Below are positions 36,656-46,929 of a stretch of 64,000 bases of DNA, piece by piece. The notes below the pieces were generated by a model. That model ran no database searches. It had not been told where the DNA came from and saw only the letters and a program-made list of their open reading frames with translations. Source of the stretch: Siphonodentalium dalli (taxonomy: Eukaryota > Mollusca > Scaphopoda > Gadilida > Siphonodentaliidae); the NCBI GenBank assembly GCA_032622095.1, contig CP136063.1:88393980-88457979 (forward strand), in the 5' to 3' direction. The translations under genes and the position numbers were made by a program. Position 1 is the first letter of the stretch. Every line of letters begins with the position of its first letter.

Positions 36656-37061
36656 TTAAAAGTACTTAATCCGATCAAACGGTCCCCATATCATTAATTA
36701 CAACAAAATAATACTAACCACTGTCAACTATGGTATAAATTTCCCAAAGCGTGTTATTTATCAACATGTTGCTCAACGAAATAATTTTATGGCCGTATAT
36801 TATCACGAAGTTCTGCCGTATTGCCACTTGATTTTCGAGTTATCCATCTTCATCCGCAATTTTATCCGAGACCGTCGGTTTGACGACTTTTTTCCAGGCC
36901 AGAAATAAGTACACATCTCGAGAAATAATAAATTTCAAAAATCGATATCTGATCGCCCTGAACTTTGATGGCTGGGTTCCTCGACTAGAATCAAATATTC
37001 TTTTACCCCGAACCCAAAAAGTAGTGATTTGTGAGCGTTAATTCGGATTATACATCTTTAA
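36656..37061 (+). mobile_element. TTAA-flanked MITE (family P2), diverged copy
   Basis: Ends TTAAAAGTACTTAATCCGAT and TTCGGATTATACATCTTTAA, with the family interior between. It abuts the start of the block shared with duplication copy 1. Confidence 0.7.
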
Positions 37062-37336
37062 ACGGCGTTCTTCCATTGTACAGAGTCCGTAAATCGACAC
37101 ACGACACCATCGGCCTTAAAAATGCATACGATCAGAAGGGTCCAACCAAAACTTAGTTCACTGCATAATTATCGTATTATCATTCATAACCCGAAATTTT
37201 ATCTAAATTCGTATAAACATTATTATCGTTCATAACCTTTTATAAATTCGTACATTTATTATCGTTTGAACTCGATGATTCTTTGTTGTTTTTCACATTA
37301 ATTGTTGCTGTTGTTACATATATATACATATATATT

Positions 37337-37428
37337 GTATTAGTCCAGGAGATATTGGTCGACCTTTGCACCCCAACACGAGTCAACTGGTTGGGGTGCA
37401 AAGGGCGGTTAATATCTCCTGGACTATA
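37337..37428 (+). mobile_element. Stem-loop element, shortened paralogous copy
   Basis: GTCCAGGAGATATTGGTCGA and TAATATCTCCTGGAC form a long stem around a short CACGAGTCAACTG loop. It corresponds to 24372-24528 with the middle removed or not yet gained. Confidence 0.55.
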
Positions 37429-37445
37429 AGTTATTATTAATGATA

Positions 37446-37942
37446 TTAAAGGTACTCAATCCGATAAAACTCCTCTCAATTACTATTTCAATGGCTTCGG
37501 GGGTCAAAAATATTTGATTCCAGTCGAGGAAGTCACCCATCAAAGCTCAGATTTGTTAGATATCGATTTTAGAAATCTATTATTTTTCATTATCGGGAAT
37601 TCTTTCTGGCCCAGAAGACAGTCAAAATTTCGTTATTATTACCACTTGATTATAGAGTTATCCACCCTTGTCTGTTTGAATAGAGTTTTGACGTAAAATC
37701 TCGAGCAGGTTACCAAATTGACGGCAGTTATTAGTACTCATCTCGAGCAATTAACAAATTTCAAAAATCAATATCTAATAACTCTGAGCTTTGTTTGATG
37801 GGTTCCTCGACTCGAATCAAATATCTTTTACCCCCAAAGCCAAAGAAATAGTAATATAGGACCCTCTGATCGGATTGTTGTTGTTGGAATCTGTTGAGAT
37901 GGGGACCCTGTCCGACCCTCTTTACGGATTGAGTACCTTTAA
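37446..37942 (+). mobile_element. TTAA-flanked foldback MITE (family P2), with empty site in the paralogous block
   Basis: Nearly the same as the copy at 19795-20281. It splits a sequence that is continuous in duplication copy 1 (24526-24545, ATTAACTGTTTC), giving a visible empty TTAA site. Confidence 0.85.
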
Positions 37943-38239
37943 CTGTTTCTTCAAATAAAAATGAATAAAGTACATAATCGTTTTCATTTAATCATAGCCT
38001 AATCAGCCTACTTGTACATCTGATAATCCCTCACACCTCCTAATTACTATTTTGATTTTTAGGCGGGCGGATTTGCCCGCAGCGAAATGGGCGGGTTGGC
38101 CCTCGGGTGGATAGTCCCGTTCCCATTGGAAGTGAGAAGGTATTCGAAATAGTGAACTCCCTTGTAACGTATTATATCACTAGCGTTACGTTTGTTAAAG
38201 TGGCGGGCTATTTTTTAATTTATATTTGTTTATTATATT

Positions 38240-38528
38240 TTTGACTCGTTTTTAACGACACGCCCTGTATTTCGAAACACACTAACACCCCACCCGATCC
38301 AGAATGGTCCCCACCCAATGGCAATACACGAACAGATTGATTCCATGTGCTTAATCGATGTGGCCTAAATGTAGCTACAGTTTCATTGACATATTCGAAT
38401 ATGTGGAGGATAGCTGATAACTGTTGGTAAAAGGTAAGTGAATTAGTGTCTAACCCCTATCAGTCAGCTAGGATTTCCAGGCTATACTGGTAGGGCCCCT
38501 GGCCCTTAACCCACTTACCTACCCCAAC
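38240..38528 (+). mobile_element. Probable 5' leader of the CR1-like element
   Basis: This segment has no counterpart in duplication copy 1 and runs directly into the retrotransposon start codon. It has no open frame. Its exact 5' boundary is not visible. Confidence 0.4.
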
Positions 38529-41500
38529 ATGTATATTACTTTCCTATCGATGCTGCTTATACTCTCCGCGATAAAACAAAGCCAAAACCAAAAGAGCTGG
38601 GAAAGTCAGCAAACACTTGCAAATCTCCTGAGGATGAGATACAACAGCAGCGGGCGGCTCAAAATCCTACCGACCATCAGTCGCAAACACGCTGATGCTG
38701 CAAGTTTCTTCCTACTTCTCTTACTCGCAGGAGACTTGGAGACAAACCCGGGGCCTAAAAGAGCAGATACCTACCCATGTGGCTATTGTGAGACCCCAGT
38801 GACATGGGAAAATGGTGGTCCCTGCTGTGATACATGTGACATCTGGTATCACAAAGAGTGCTTAGGCTACAACACCCAGGAAATGAGTAGACTTAGCAAG
38901 AACAATGTGTCTTGGCACTGCTACAAATGCGATAACATCAATGTGTCTTCATTTTCCTACCACTTATATGACACCGACGCCAGCACCAACTACTACGAAC
39001 CCCTATCGAGACTGAAGAGTACGTTGGAATCAATATCATCCAACTTCAGCCCTATGAGAGCAAGCAGTCCACGGTGGAACAGTGAGCGCTGGAAATCTCA
39101 AAGAAACACAACGTCTATGACCTCAACAACATCTGAAATACCATCTTGTCAGGTTAGACATCTAACAACAGAGAGTGAAATAGTGTGGACCAAAATAACG
39201 CTCCAGAGCAACAAAGAACTCATGGTTGGTTGTTGTTATTTGCCACATCGATCCGAGAAGACAGTAGATGAGTTATCAAAATCCATCAAGAAAATCACGG
39301 ATAACCACTACAAGGAAGTTCTGCTAGCCGGAGACTTCAACTGTCTCGACATAAACTGGGATATACCAAATGCGCCAACAGATTGTCCCGATCATAACAT
39401 ACAGAACAAACTAATCCAGACAATGTCCGACTGCCAGCTCACCCAAATACACAGAGATGCCACGAGAGAGAAGAATATGCTTGATCTGGTATTCACATCA
39501 AACCCCACACTTGTCAAGTCATCCGCAAGCGTACCAGGCATATCAGACCATGCAATGATTGTCACCGATATAGAAATAAAACCCCACTACATACACACAC
39601 CACCTAGGAAGTGCTATATCTTCAGCAAGGCACCATGGAGTGACCTAAGGTATGAAGCCTCTCTAGCATCTGCCAACATCTACCACGAGAAGAGCCAAGG
39701 TAGGAACGTAGACGAGCTATGGAATATATTTAAAGACGACATCAAGGCCTCCATGGAGAAATATATTCCATCTAAGACAATCATGTTCAGAAACAAACCT
39801 CCTTGGCTGACGACCAAAGAAAAACGAATACTCCGGAAAAGAGCACGTCTGTACAAAAAAGCAAAGAAAACAAACAAATGGGACCAGTACAGATCATACC
39901 AAAAAGAATGCAAGAAACAACTTAGAAAAGCAGAATGGGATTACACCAACAAAATGATACAAGATTCGTCAGACAAGAGAGACACCAAACCATTCTGGCG
40001 CTATATCAAATCGAAGAAGAAGGACTCAATCGGAGTAGAGCCCCTTCTCTCTAAGGGAAAACTGGTAAACGACAGTCAAGAGAAAGCGGAAATTCTGGTG
40101 AACCAATTTCAATCTGTGTTTACCAAGGACAAGACTGGACCAAGGACCACAACGAACAAGCACATCCCAAATACCATCAAATCATTGACAATCAATCGGG
40201 ATGGGGTGACCAAACTACTAAAGGAGATCAACCCCGGAAAGGCATCCGGCCCTGACGACCTACCGAACCGTGTCCTGAAAGAATGTGCAGAGGAGTTGAG
40301 TCCTGGATTAACAGCCATCTTCCAGCTCTCCATCGACACTGGAATGCTACCGAATGACTGGAGAAATGCCAACATCTCTTCTGTCTTCAAAAAAGGAGAC
40401 AAACATCAACCAGAGAACTACAGGCCAGTGTCATTAACATCAGTATCATGTAAAATCCTCGAACACATAATATGCAAGCACATCATGAAACACCTAGAAG
40501 AAAATAAAGTCCTCACCCACCTCAACCATGGATTTCGATCAGGACACTCATGTGAAACACAGCTATTGACAACAACAAACGACCTACTAAAAAACTTCAA
40601 TGCCAGTAAACAAACGGACCTGATACTACTGGACTTTTCAAAGGCATTTGACACAGTTCCACACAACAAGCTGCTTTACAAACTGGAAGAATATGGTATA
40701 AGAGGACAACTACATACATGGCTCACATCCTTCCTCACCAAAAGAAAAATGAAAGTAGTGCTTGAAGGTCACAGTTCAATCGAGGTAGACGTGGACTCCG
40801 GAGTGCCACAGGGAACAGTATTAGGGCCTCTCCTGTTCCTTTGCCATATTAATGACTTACCGGATACAGTGTCATCAACAGTAAGACTCTTCGCCGACGA
40901 CTGTCTGCTATACAGACAAGTCAACACCGTCAAAGACCAGGTCATACTCCAACACGACCTAAAGAGCCTTGAAATATGGGCAAAAAACTGGGGCATGACA
41001 TTCAACGCCAAAAAATGCTACGTGATGAGCCTAAAGGGAAAGCTGAGCAAATTCTACACCCTGGATGGCGAAATACTCAGTCAAGTTGACACCAACCCTT
41101 ATCTTGGTATCCAGATTTCAAAGGACCTGAAATGGACAGCACAAGTTAACAACACGGCCAAGAAATCAAGCGCCACACTCGGCTTTCTTAGAAGAAATCT
41201 GAAGTTTATGCCTGAAAAATCCAAGAGAACTGCCTATATATCATTAGTAAGATCGATAATGGACTATGGAGCTATAATATGGGACCCCTACCAGCAGAAA
41301 AATATAGATCTCCTTGAAAAAATACAACGAAAGGCAGCCAGATTCATCACTGGAGACTACAGGTCAAGAGAAGAGGGCAGCATGACGAAAATGTTAAAAG
41401 AGCAAAAGCTACCAACACTCCATTCTCGTCGAAAAACACAGCGTTTGACCTACTTCTATAAGGTGGCAGAGGGTCTGGTACCGGCTATACCAACAAACAC

Positions 41501-41765
41501 ATTCCTAACTAAGGCTAAGGCAAGGAGAAGAATCCAACCAAAACGATACAAGGACCATCATACAACAAATATCCTTGAGCGAAGAGAGACGAACAACGAC
41601 AAGTGCTACGAAATACCATCAACGACCTGTGACCAGTACAAACATTCATTCTTTGTTGACACAGCAGTGTACTGTATGGGCCGAACCCCAAAAAGTGCTC
41701 TAGAAAATGAGTTTTTTGTAACAGATAGGCAACTACAAATTTTTTATTTTTTAATGTGTAGATAA
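38529..41765 (+). CDS. CR1-type non-LTR retrotransposon polyprotein (PHD, APE endonuclease remnant, reverse transcriptase)
   Basis: A 1078-residue open frame. A hydrophobic N-terminus (1-15) and a Leu-rich run (61-66) precede a 2A-like motif GDLETNPGP (68-76). A Cys-rich PHD-type finger follows (C84, C87, C99/C100, C103, H108, C111, C131, C134). Residues about 206-350 are the C-terminal half of an APE endonuclease, with AGDFN (267-271) and SDH (339-341). The N-terminal half with the catalytic Glu is missing. A reverse transcriptase follows: NYRPVSLTS (630-638), LDFSKAFD (701-708), GVPQGTVLGP (758-767) and catalytic FADD (788-791). A CR1 C-terminal region continues to about residue 1040. The last 30 or so residues do not look like the usual CR1 end, so the tail is probably truncated or shifted. 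It lies inside the EIPR1 last intron, opposite to EIPR1, within an insertion separating the two parts of the VWA duplication flank. Confidence 0.92.
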   Translation: MYITFLSMLLILSAIKQSQNQKSWESQQTLANLLRMRYNSSGRLKILPTISRKHADAASFFLLLLLAGDLETNPGPKRADTYPCGYCETPVTWENGGPCCDTCDIWYHKECLGYNTQEMSRLSKNNVSWHCYKCDNINVSSFSYHLYDTDASTNYYEPLSRLKSTLESISSNFSPMRASSPRWNSERWKSQRNTTSMTSTTSEIPSCQVRHLTTESEIVWTKITLQSNKELMVGCCYLPHRSEKTVDELSKSIKKITDNHYKEVLLAGDFNCLDINWDIPNAPTDCPDHNIQNKLIQTMSDCQLTQIHRDATREKNMLDLVFTSNPTLVKSSASVPGISDHAMIVTDIEIKPHYIHTPPRKCYIFSKAPWSDLRYEASLASANIYHEKSQGRNVDELWNIFKDDIKASMEKYIPSKTIMFRNKPPWLTTKEKRILRKRARLYKKAKKTNKWDQYRSYQKECKKQLRKAEWDYTNKMIQDSSDKRDTKPFWRYIKSKKKDSIGVEPLLSKGKLVNDSQEKAEILVNQFQSVFTKDKTGPRTTTNKHIPNTIKSLTINRDGVTKLLKEINPGKASGPDDLPNRVLKECAEELSPGLTAIFQLSIDTGMLPNDWRNANISSVFKKGDKHQPENYRPVSLTSVSCKILEHIICKHIMKHLEENKVLTHLNHGFRSGHSCETQLLTTTNDLLKNFNASKQTDLILLDFSKAFDTVPHNKLLYKLEEYGIRGQLHTWLTSFLTKRKMKVVLEGHSSIEVDVDSGVPQGTVLGPLLFLCHINDLPDTVSSTVRLFADDCLLYRQVNTVKDQVILQHDLKSLEIWAKNWGMTFNAKKCYVMSLKGKLSKFYTLDGEILSQVDTNPYLGIQISKDLKWTAQVNNTAKKSSATLGFLRRNLKFMPEKSKRTAYISLVRSIMDYGAIIWDPYQQKNIDLLEKIQRKAARFITGDYRSREEGSMTKMLKEQKLPTLHSRRKTQRLTYFYKVAEGLVPAIPTNTFLTKAKARRRIQPKRYKDHHTTNILERRETNNDKCYEIPSTTCDQYKHSFFVDTAVYCMGRTPKSALENEFFVTDRQLQIFYFLMCR

Positions 41766-42589
41766 CCATCAACTTCCAAAATGACGAATGTTCAGACCTA
41801 GAAAGTTGCGCATTGTTTCAGAAATGAGTGTTTTGTGGCACATTTTTCAGTGATTTCTCTATAAAATTTTGATATTTTCCTATGTAAATAATTTCATGCG
41901 TTAAAGTGTAATTTTCATGCCCAATGCGACCACTAATTAATAGAGATTAGATACCATCAATAAAACAACCATCGATTGAGAATTCGAGCATTATGACGAC
42001 ATTTAAAAATCAAAATATTCAACATTCCATAAAACTAGAGTTATCCTTCTTGAACAATGATAGAGTATAGAGTTACGTTCCTTGATTCTGAAGTAAGTAT
42101 CGACCGAAAAACAGCCAAAACTCGACACAAAAACTGATATTTGGATATTGTGGACCAAAGTGACTTCAGAGTTAATATATTTATGCCATATATAAATTAA
42201 TTTCATGTTCAACAGACTTCATTATAGTGCGGAATATTTGAAAATCGTCACAAATTTCCAAAATATAATGCTTCATCTGTTGGTAGCTGCTTGACACACG
42301 ACTCACTGAAAATAATACATATATCACATGAGTTATTGGCGTGATCTGCTGCACTCCGGCCTCTATTTAAATTGGCCGCCGATTGCTAAAATCTCAAATG
42401 AAGGTTACATTCAGATTTATGGGCCAATTCCAGACGGTAATCGCCAGTTTTATTACAGCTATAATGACAAGATTGATGTACATCATTTTGAAAGACACAT
42501 CCATTCAGAGGCGGACTGGGCCAAAAAACCGGCCCGGGAAATTAATATAATACCGGCCCATCTGCCGAAGGAATTGCCAAAGCGCAGAG
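41766..42589. other. 3' flank of the CR1-like element
   Basis: Probably 3' UTR for the first part, with no clear tail repeat. The boundary with host intron sequence is not visible. Confidence 0.4.
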
Positions 42590-42990
42590 TGCCGAGTGGG
42601 GGAGGGTCTCTGTTTGGGGGTGTCCACCTTGGGAAATTCCACTACACCCCCCTTGAATCAGAATCAGACCAAATACATGTTTTTTGCATAATTCCATATG
42701 CACCTCAGTGATCTGGCCTAATAGGGCCCTATCCTATATATTCATAAACCATGGTTCTATATATTCCCGGTATGAGACCATTCAGATATTTTTACCTGAA
42801 AAATTGCATTAATTCTAACTCTAGACAAATGCACACGGCTACGGACAAGAGAACAGGACACACCGGGCTGTCCACGATTGTTCGGCCCGGGGTGAGAAAA
42901 TTTTGAAAACTATACAAGAAAATCGCCAATCCTAGCATCTAGACTGGCCTCAACTGAAGCGTTCCTATTGTGTTGGAAATTTCAATTGGG
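42590..42990 (+). repeat. Relative of the 27.6 and 28.3 kb repeats
   Basis: GGGTGTCCACCTTGGGAAAT, then CACACCGGGCTGTCCACGAT and GGCCTCAACTGAAGC, in the same order as at 27.6-28.4 kb. The 127-codon frame at 42328-42711 runs into it and is not regarded as a gene. Confidence 0.55.
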
Positions 42991-43197
42991 GGAGGGTCCG
43001 GGAGGGGTGCGTGAGATTTTTTTTGGATTTACAGCTGGGAGTTATACCGTTAAAATGTCGATATTAACGGGGTCTTTACGTACGCCTCTGCATCCATTGC
43101 ACATCGCCCGCAAACACCGACATTACACCAGATGGGCTGATATATACTTATCTTGTACAAAACCGAGTTGTTGTCCGGCTGGGGTAGATTTGATTTT

Positions 43198-43340
43198 TCG
43201 GGGGGGGGGGGGGCTAAATGGTCAGTGGAAAAAAACTGCAGTTTTTGCTGTTTGGGGGGGGGGGGGGGGGGTACCCAAACCGAAGAAAACAGTTTTTTCC
43301 ACCCTGTGTCTGCAGTTTTTTTCCGCCCCCCCCCCCTGAT
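43198..43340 (+). repeat. Poly-G/poly-C rich segment
   Basis: G14 at 43200, G18 near 43254 and C13 near 43325, all in 145 bases. G-quadruplex formation is plausible. Confidence 0.65.
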
Positions 43341-44464
43341 ATATAGAGTTAATAGTGCAGCGGAGCGCGTCACAGGCTCAGAGGTATAAATTATGCAAGT
43401 ACATATACATATAGGCCTATAGACGACTTCATACATGTGAGACTGTTGAAGAGAACTATAATTTAAATCTGAATATAAAACGCAACTTAATGTGGCTTTA
43501 ATGCCCACTAACCATTTATATAGGAACGAGTGTTGTTGAATTTAAAGAGACACCCATAGATCTACACTATATATGTAGTATAATAAGTTTTACATTTCTG
43601 TAAACAAAATTACTCTGATTTAATCTGATTTAATGACCAGTTCGATGCACTGGCAATTTTAGAATATTTGAACGCAAATGTATATTTTGAGACGATTTTT
43701 TTCTCTTGCAAAACACAAATATGTATAGAGCTATGTATTTTACTGGGATATTGCTTAAATGCCATGTGTTAAGCTGAGGGGAATTATGACATGTGTGCTG
43801 ATACGAATTTTTATTAAGGCGAATTAAATTCTCGGAACAGTATTTTTGACAAGCGTGAGTCAAAATGCGATTCCGTGAATTCAACGAGCCTTGATAAACG
43901 TTCACTGAGCACTTTTCACAGGCCGTCACCAAAAACCTCACACAGAACATTTATCGGGTAGGTTTCTCGCTAGATCAATTCAGATGAAAAACCGCAACTG
44001 AATTCTATAAATCAACCAAATGAATAATATGTTGATATACAGACATGAATTACTGCGTACAAACCACTTTGGGTGGGAGAAAATGTCAAACATTGATAAA
44101 CGATACAATCAGTCCGGTATTTCGTTTCTAAAATGTTCCGTTTCCTATTCCGGAAAATAAAAAAAAATTGAACAGCGTTCCTCTTGTAAATGTAAACAAA
44201 ATAAGAAATTTTCCTTATTTCGTGGGTATAAATCATACTGGTAAACATATCTAATAAACTATATAACCCCCGGGACATGATTTTTATCAAAATATGGGAT
44301 GATCCAGAGTGTACGAGTTATCTCCTCCCTAAAATCATTTCCGGTTTTCATAGCTGGTGTCAAAACAAATTAATTCCGGAAGAATAAGTGCACGTTTGTA
44401 TGTTGCGTCTATAAATAGTGATGACACCAGGAGTTGTTAACGTACAGTGTAAAACAATTTAAGT
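43341..44464. other. No recognised gene (EIPR1 intron)
   Basis: Unique-looking AT-rich sequence up to the point where homology to duplication copy 1 resumes at 44465. Confidence 0.4.
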
Positions 44465-44587
44465 GATTTCGTTCAGTGGCTATAAAGAATTCCAAATATG
44501 ACTATATAAGATATTTTGAATTTATACGACTGACATCTTGAGTAGCCAAAGCTAGATCAGACATGAATGTTGATGAACATCTCCCTG

Positions 44588-44631
44588 TGCCATATATATA
44601 GACTTATATCAGTCATAGGTCCATACATAAA
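44588..44631 (+). promoter_or_regulatory. Putative promoter and leader of VWA paralogue 2
   Basis: CATATATATAG at 44591-44601 and ACTTATATCAG just after it correspond to the TATA-like run and possible acceptor upstream of paralogue 1. The bases between this block and the ATG differ between copies. Confidence 0.3.
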
Positions 44632-45846
44632 ATGGCAGAAAGTGGGAAACAAGAGCATGGTTCTGGACAACCCAAAGAACTCAAGAAACACGATGTATCT
44701 GTGCTAGATTTGGCATTTGCCATGGATTGTACGGGAAGTATGGGAAGTTACATCAGAACAGCTCGCGAAAATATAAGAAAAATTGCTGAAGAGATCACCG
44801 CTTCAGAAAAGAGTGATATTCGATTCGCCTTGGTGGAATATCGCGATCATCCACCTGAAGAAGATACATTTGTGACAAGGGTGACAGAGTTCACACCATC
44901 ATTAACTAAAATGAAAGCTGCCTTGGATAAGTGCTCAGCTGAGGGGGGAGGAGATTTTCCTGAGGCTGTCGCAGATGCTTTGCATGCTTTAACAAAACTC
45001 AACTGGCGCAAAAATGCCACCAAGATAGTAGTATTTGTGGCGGATGCCCCACCACATGGACTGGTTCCTGGCGACAATTTTGCTAATGGCTGTCCAGATG
45101 GCCTAGACCCACTGGTCATCACAAGGCAGCTTGCCCAGATGGGAGTTACTATATACATGGTCGGATGTGAACCATCTATTGCACAATATAAGGAGTTCAT
45201 GATGACCTTATCATATATCACCGGTGGTCAGTATGTTCCGCTTCAAGCTGCCAAACTTTTGACTCAGATAATAATAGGTGGGGCTCAAGAAGAGATGTCG
45301 TTGGAAAAATTCATGGCTGAGGTCCAAGAACAAGTCGGCAGCGATGGTGAAGAAGATGAAGATGAAGTTGCTACAAGAGTATTTGAGTCCATGAAATCTC
45401 GGGGGATAAAGTCAAAACATGTTAAAGTGAATAAGGAAACACTACCAGAGGCAACCGATAACGCTAAGAAATGGTCCTCTTACACTGGTCTGTCTGACGT
45501 TCGAAAAGAATTCAAGGATATTATCGGCAACGAATCATTTTCTGAAGAGGATGATGATGATTGGGACGAGGGTGATAAATGTGCAGAAGAACTTCACAAA
45601 GACAAGTCAGCCCGCAGACGGTTCCCGAAATTGGCTGATATTTTTTTCTCAAGATCAAAGAAAAAGACACGTGCAGTTGAAAAAGAATGTAGCATGGGAG
45701 GCTCAATCGCATGCCCTCGCAGTTGGGATCCGCCACCGACTGTTATAAACGATGCATGGGACTTGAATGTGGAAGAAGAAGAAATATCCATGGCCCAGGT
45801 CAAACGAATGGTGAAGAAAGGAAAGGCAAGAAGTGCAGTTAAATAA
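44632..45846 (+). CDS. Intronless VWA-domain protein, paralogue 2 (404 aa), nested in an EIPR1 intron
   Basis: Second copy of the VWA gene, with about twenty substitutions over the first 300 residues of paralogue 1. The metal-ion site DCTGS, the GGGDFPEA loop and the FVAD Asp are all kept. Amino-acid divergence is highest after residue 300. Here a segment containing RRRFPKLADIFFSRSKKKTR, which is basic, follows the acidic stretch and has no counterpart in paralogue 1; the C-terminal 50 residues are again near-identical. The open frame and the clustering of changes suggest that both copies remain under constraint, which is an inference. The gene lies on the plus strand inside the last intron of EIPR1, which is on the minus strand. 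Homology between the copies extends into both flanks. Function unknown. Confidence 0.9.
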   Translation: MAESGKQEHGSGQPKELKKHDVSVLDLAFAMDCTGSMGSYIRTARENIRKIAEEITASEKSDIRFALVEYRDHPPEEDTFVTRVTEFTPSLTKMKAALDKCSAEGGGDFPEAVADALHALTKLNWRKNATKIVVFVADAPPHGLVPGDNFANGCPDGLDPLVITRQLAQMGVTIYMVGCEPSIAQYKEFMMTLSYITGGQYVPLQAAKLLTQIIIGGAQEEMSLEKFMAEVQEQVGSDGEEDEDEVATRVFESMKSRGIKSKHVKVNKETLPEATDNAKKWSSYTGLSDVRKEFKDIIGNESFSEEDDDDWDEGDKCAEELHKDKSARRRFPKLADIFFSRSKKKTRAVEKECSMGGSIACPRSWDPPPTVINDAWDLNVEEEEISMAQVKRMVKKGKARSAVK

Positions 45847-45881
45847 TAACAGAGATAATGTATATCTGTAATGTGGACAAG

Positions 45882-46107
45882 TACAGTAATGTCCTATTTA
45901 AAATAATAAACCCCTACACCATAGCAGAATTATGGGAAAATATTCAGGATTTAGTCGGAATTATGGCTTGCTGCCATTCATTGGAAAGCTCGCTCTCGAG
46001 GAGAGCTTTCCGTTGAATGGCAACAAGCCATATTTCTGACTAAATCCTGAATATTTTCCCATAATTATGCGGTGGTTAAAGGGTCATATACTTTGGGCAT
46101 TACTCTA
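45882..46107 (+). mobile_element. Palindromic MITE (family P1), full copy just 3' of VWA paralogue 2
   Basis: Ends TACAGTAATGTCC and GGGCATTACTCTA. It is inserted about 40 bases after the stop codon of the VWA gene. At the equivalent position of paralogue 1 there is a different foldback element, so this copy was inserted after the duplication. Confidence 0.85.
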
Positions 46108-46929
46108 TATGCATATAATATAATTTTTGACCAGTTTCAAATGGATTGGATTATTTGGTAAACCACAAACATTTCTTCATATTTTCCATTTTTATTTGTG
46201 ACATTTCATTTACATATATTCAACAAGACACGTCCTGCATATTCATTCAAGCAAACCAGTAAACTCAGCATGATATTCCAGGTCGAGTCCTGTTGAATAA
46301 GTAAATGAGGAATGTATGCTGAAAATATAAAATGTTTCTGCATTACCAACTAATCCAATGTGTCATTGGGGGGAGGGGGAGAATTCTGCAAATAATTATT
46401 CTGAATAAAACTTTCCAATTATCCGTAATACAATAATAGTCTTTCCAAACTCCAAGGCTGTATATTAACACACCCAGTTTTCATTCAGTGAATGCGATCA
46501 GATAACTATGAAGTTGGGCTTCAAAATAATCAGCAAACTTGGAAATGATCAAACCAAATCCATTATTCAAACTTGACCTGTTCAAGACTATTTGTACAAT
46601 AATTATCCATAAATTAAGTAATAAATGGATTGGACTAAATGGTAAACCATAAACATTTCTTCATATTTTCCCATTTTTATTTGTGACATTTCTATTACAT
46701 ATTTCAACATGACACATGCTGCACATCCATTCAAGCAAATCGGTGCATTCAGCATTATATTCCAGGTATACAATATTATTGTATACAATAATAAATTATA
46801 AAACTTTTAAAATCCATTTGAAACAATACAATAATAACATACATATGTTCATCTGATTAATACACATTACCATATATCTAATATGAAAGCAGTTGGATAA
46901 ACTACAACTCAAGTTATCAACTGCTGATA

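Larger units (their letters stand above)
30776..46770 (+). repeat. Segmental duplication, copy 2 (expanded)
   Basis: Collinear with 23120-27290 but about four times longer because of insertions: a 337-bp element, P2 and P3 MITEs, T1 and T5 repeats, the CR1-like element, and one P1 MITE. Confidence 0.85.

Noticed and set aside
40109-41011. Minus-strand frames of 77-97 codons
   Set aside because: Shadows of the CR1-like polyprotein on the other strand.
42328-42711. 127-codon frame
   Set aside because: Its 3' half is a dispersed repeat and the first half has no domain, codon character or splice context.
43050-43508. 152-codon minus-strand frame
   Set aside because: Pro-rich translation comes from G/C homopolymer runs; opposite strand frames are equally open.
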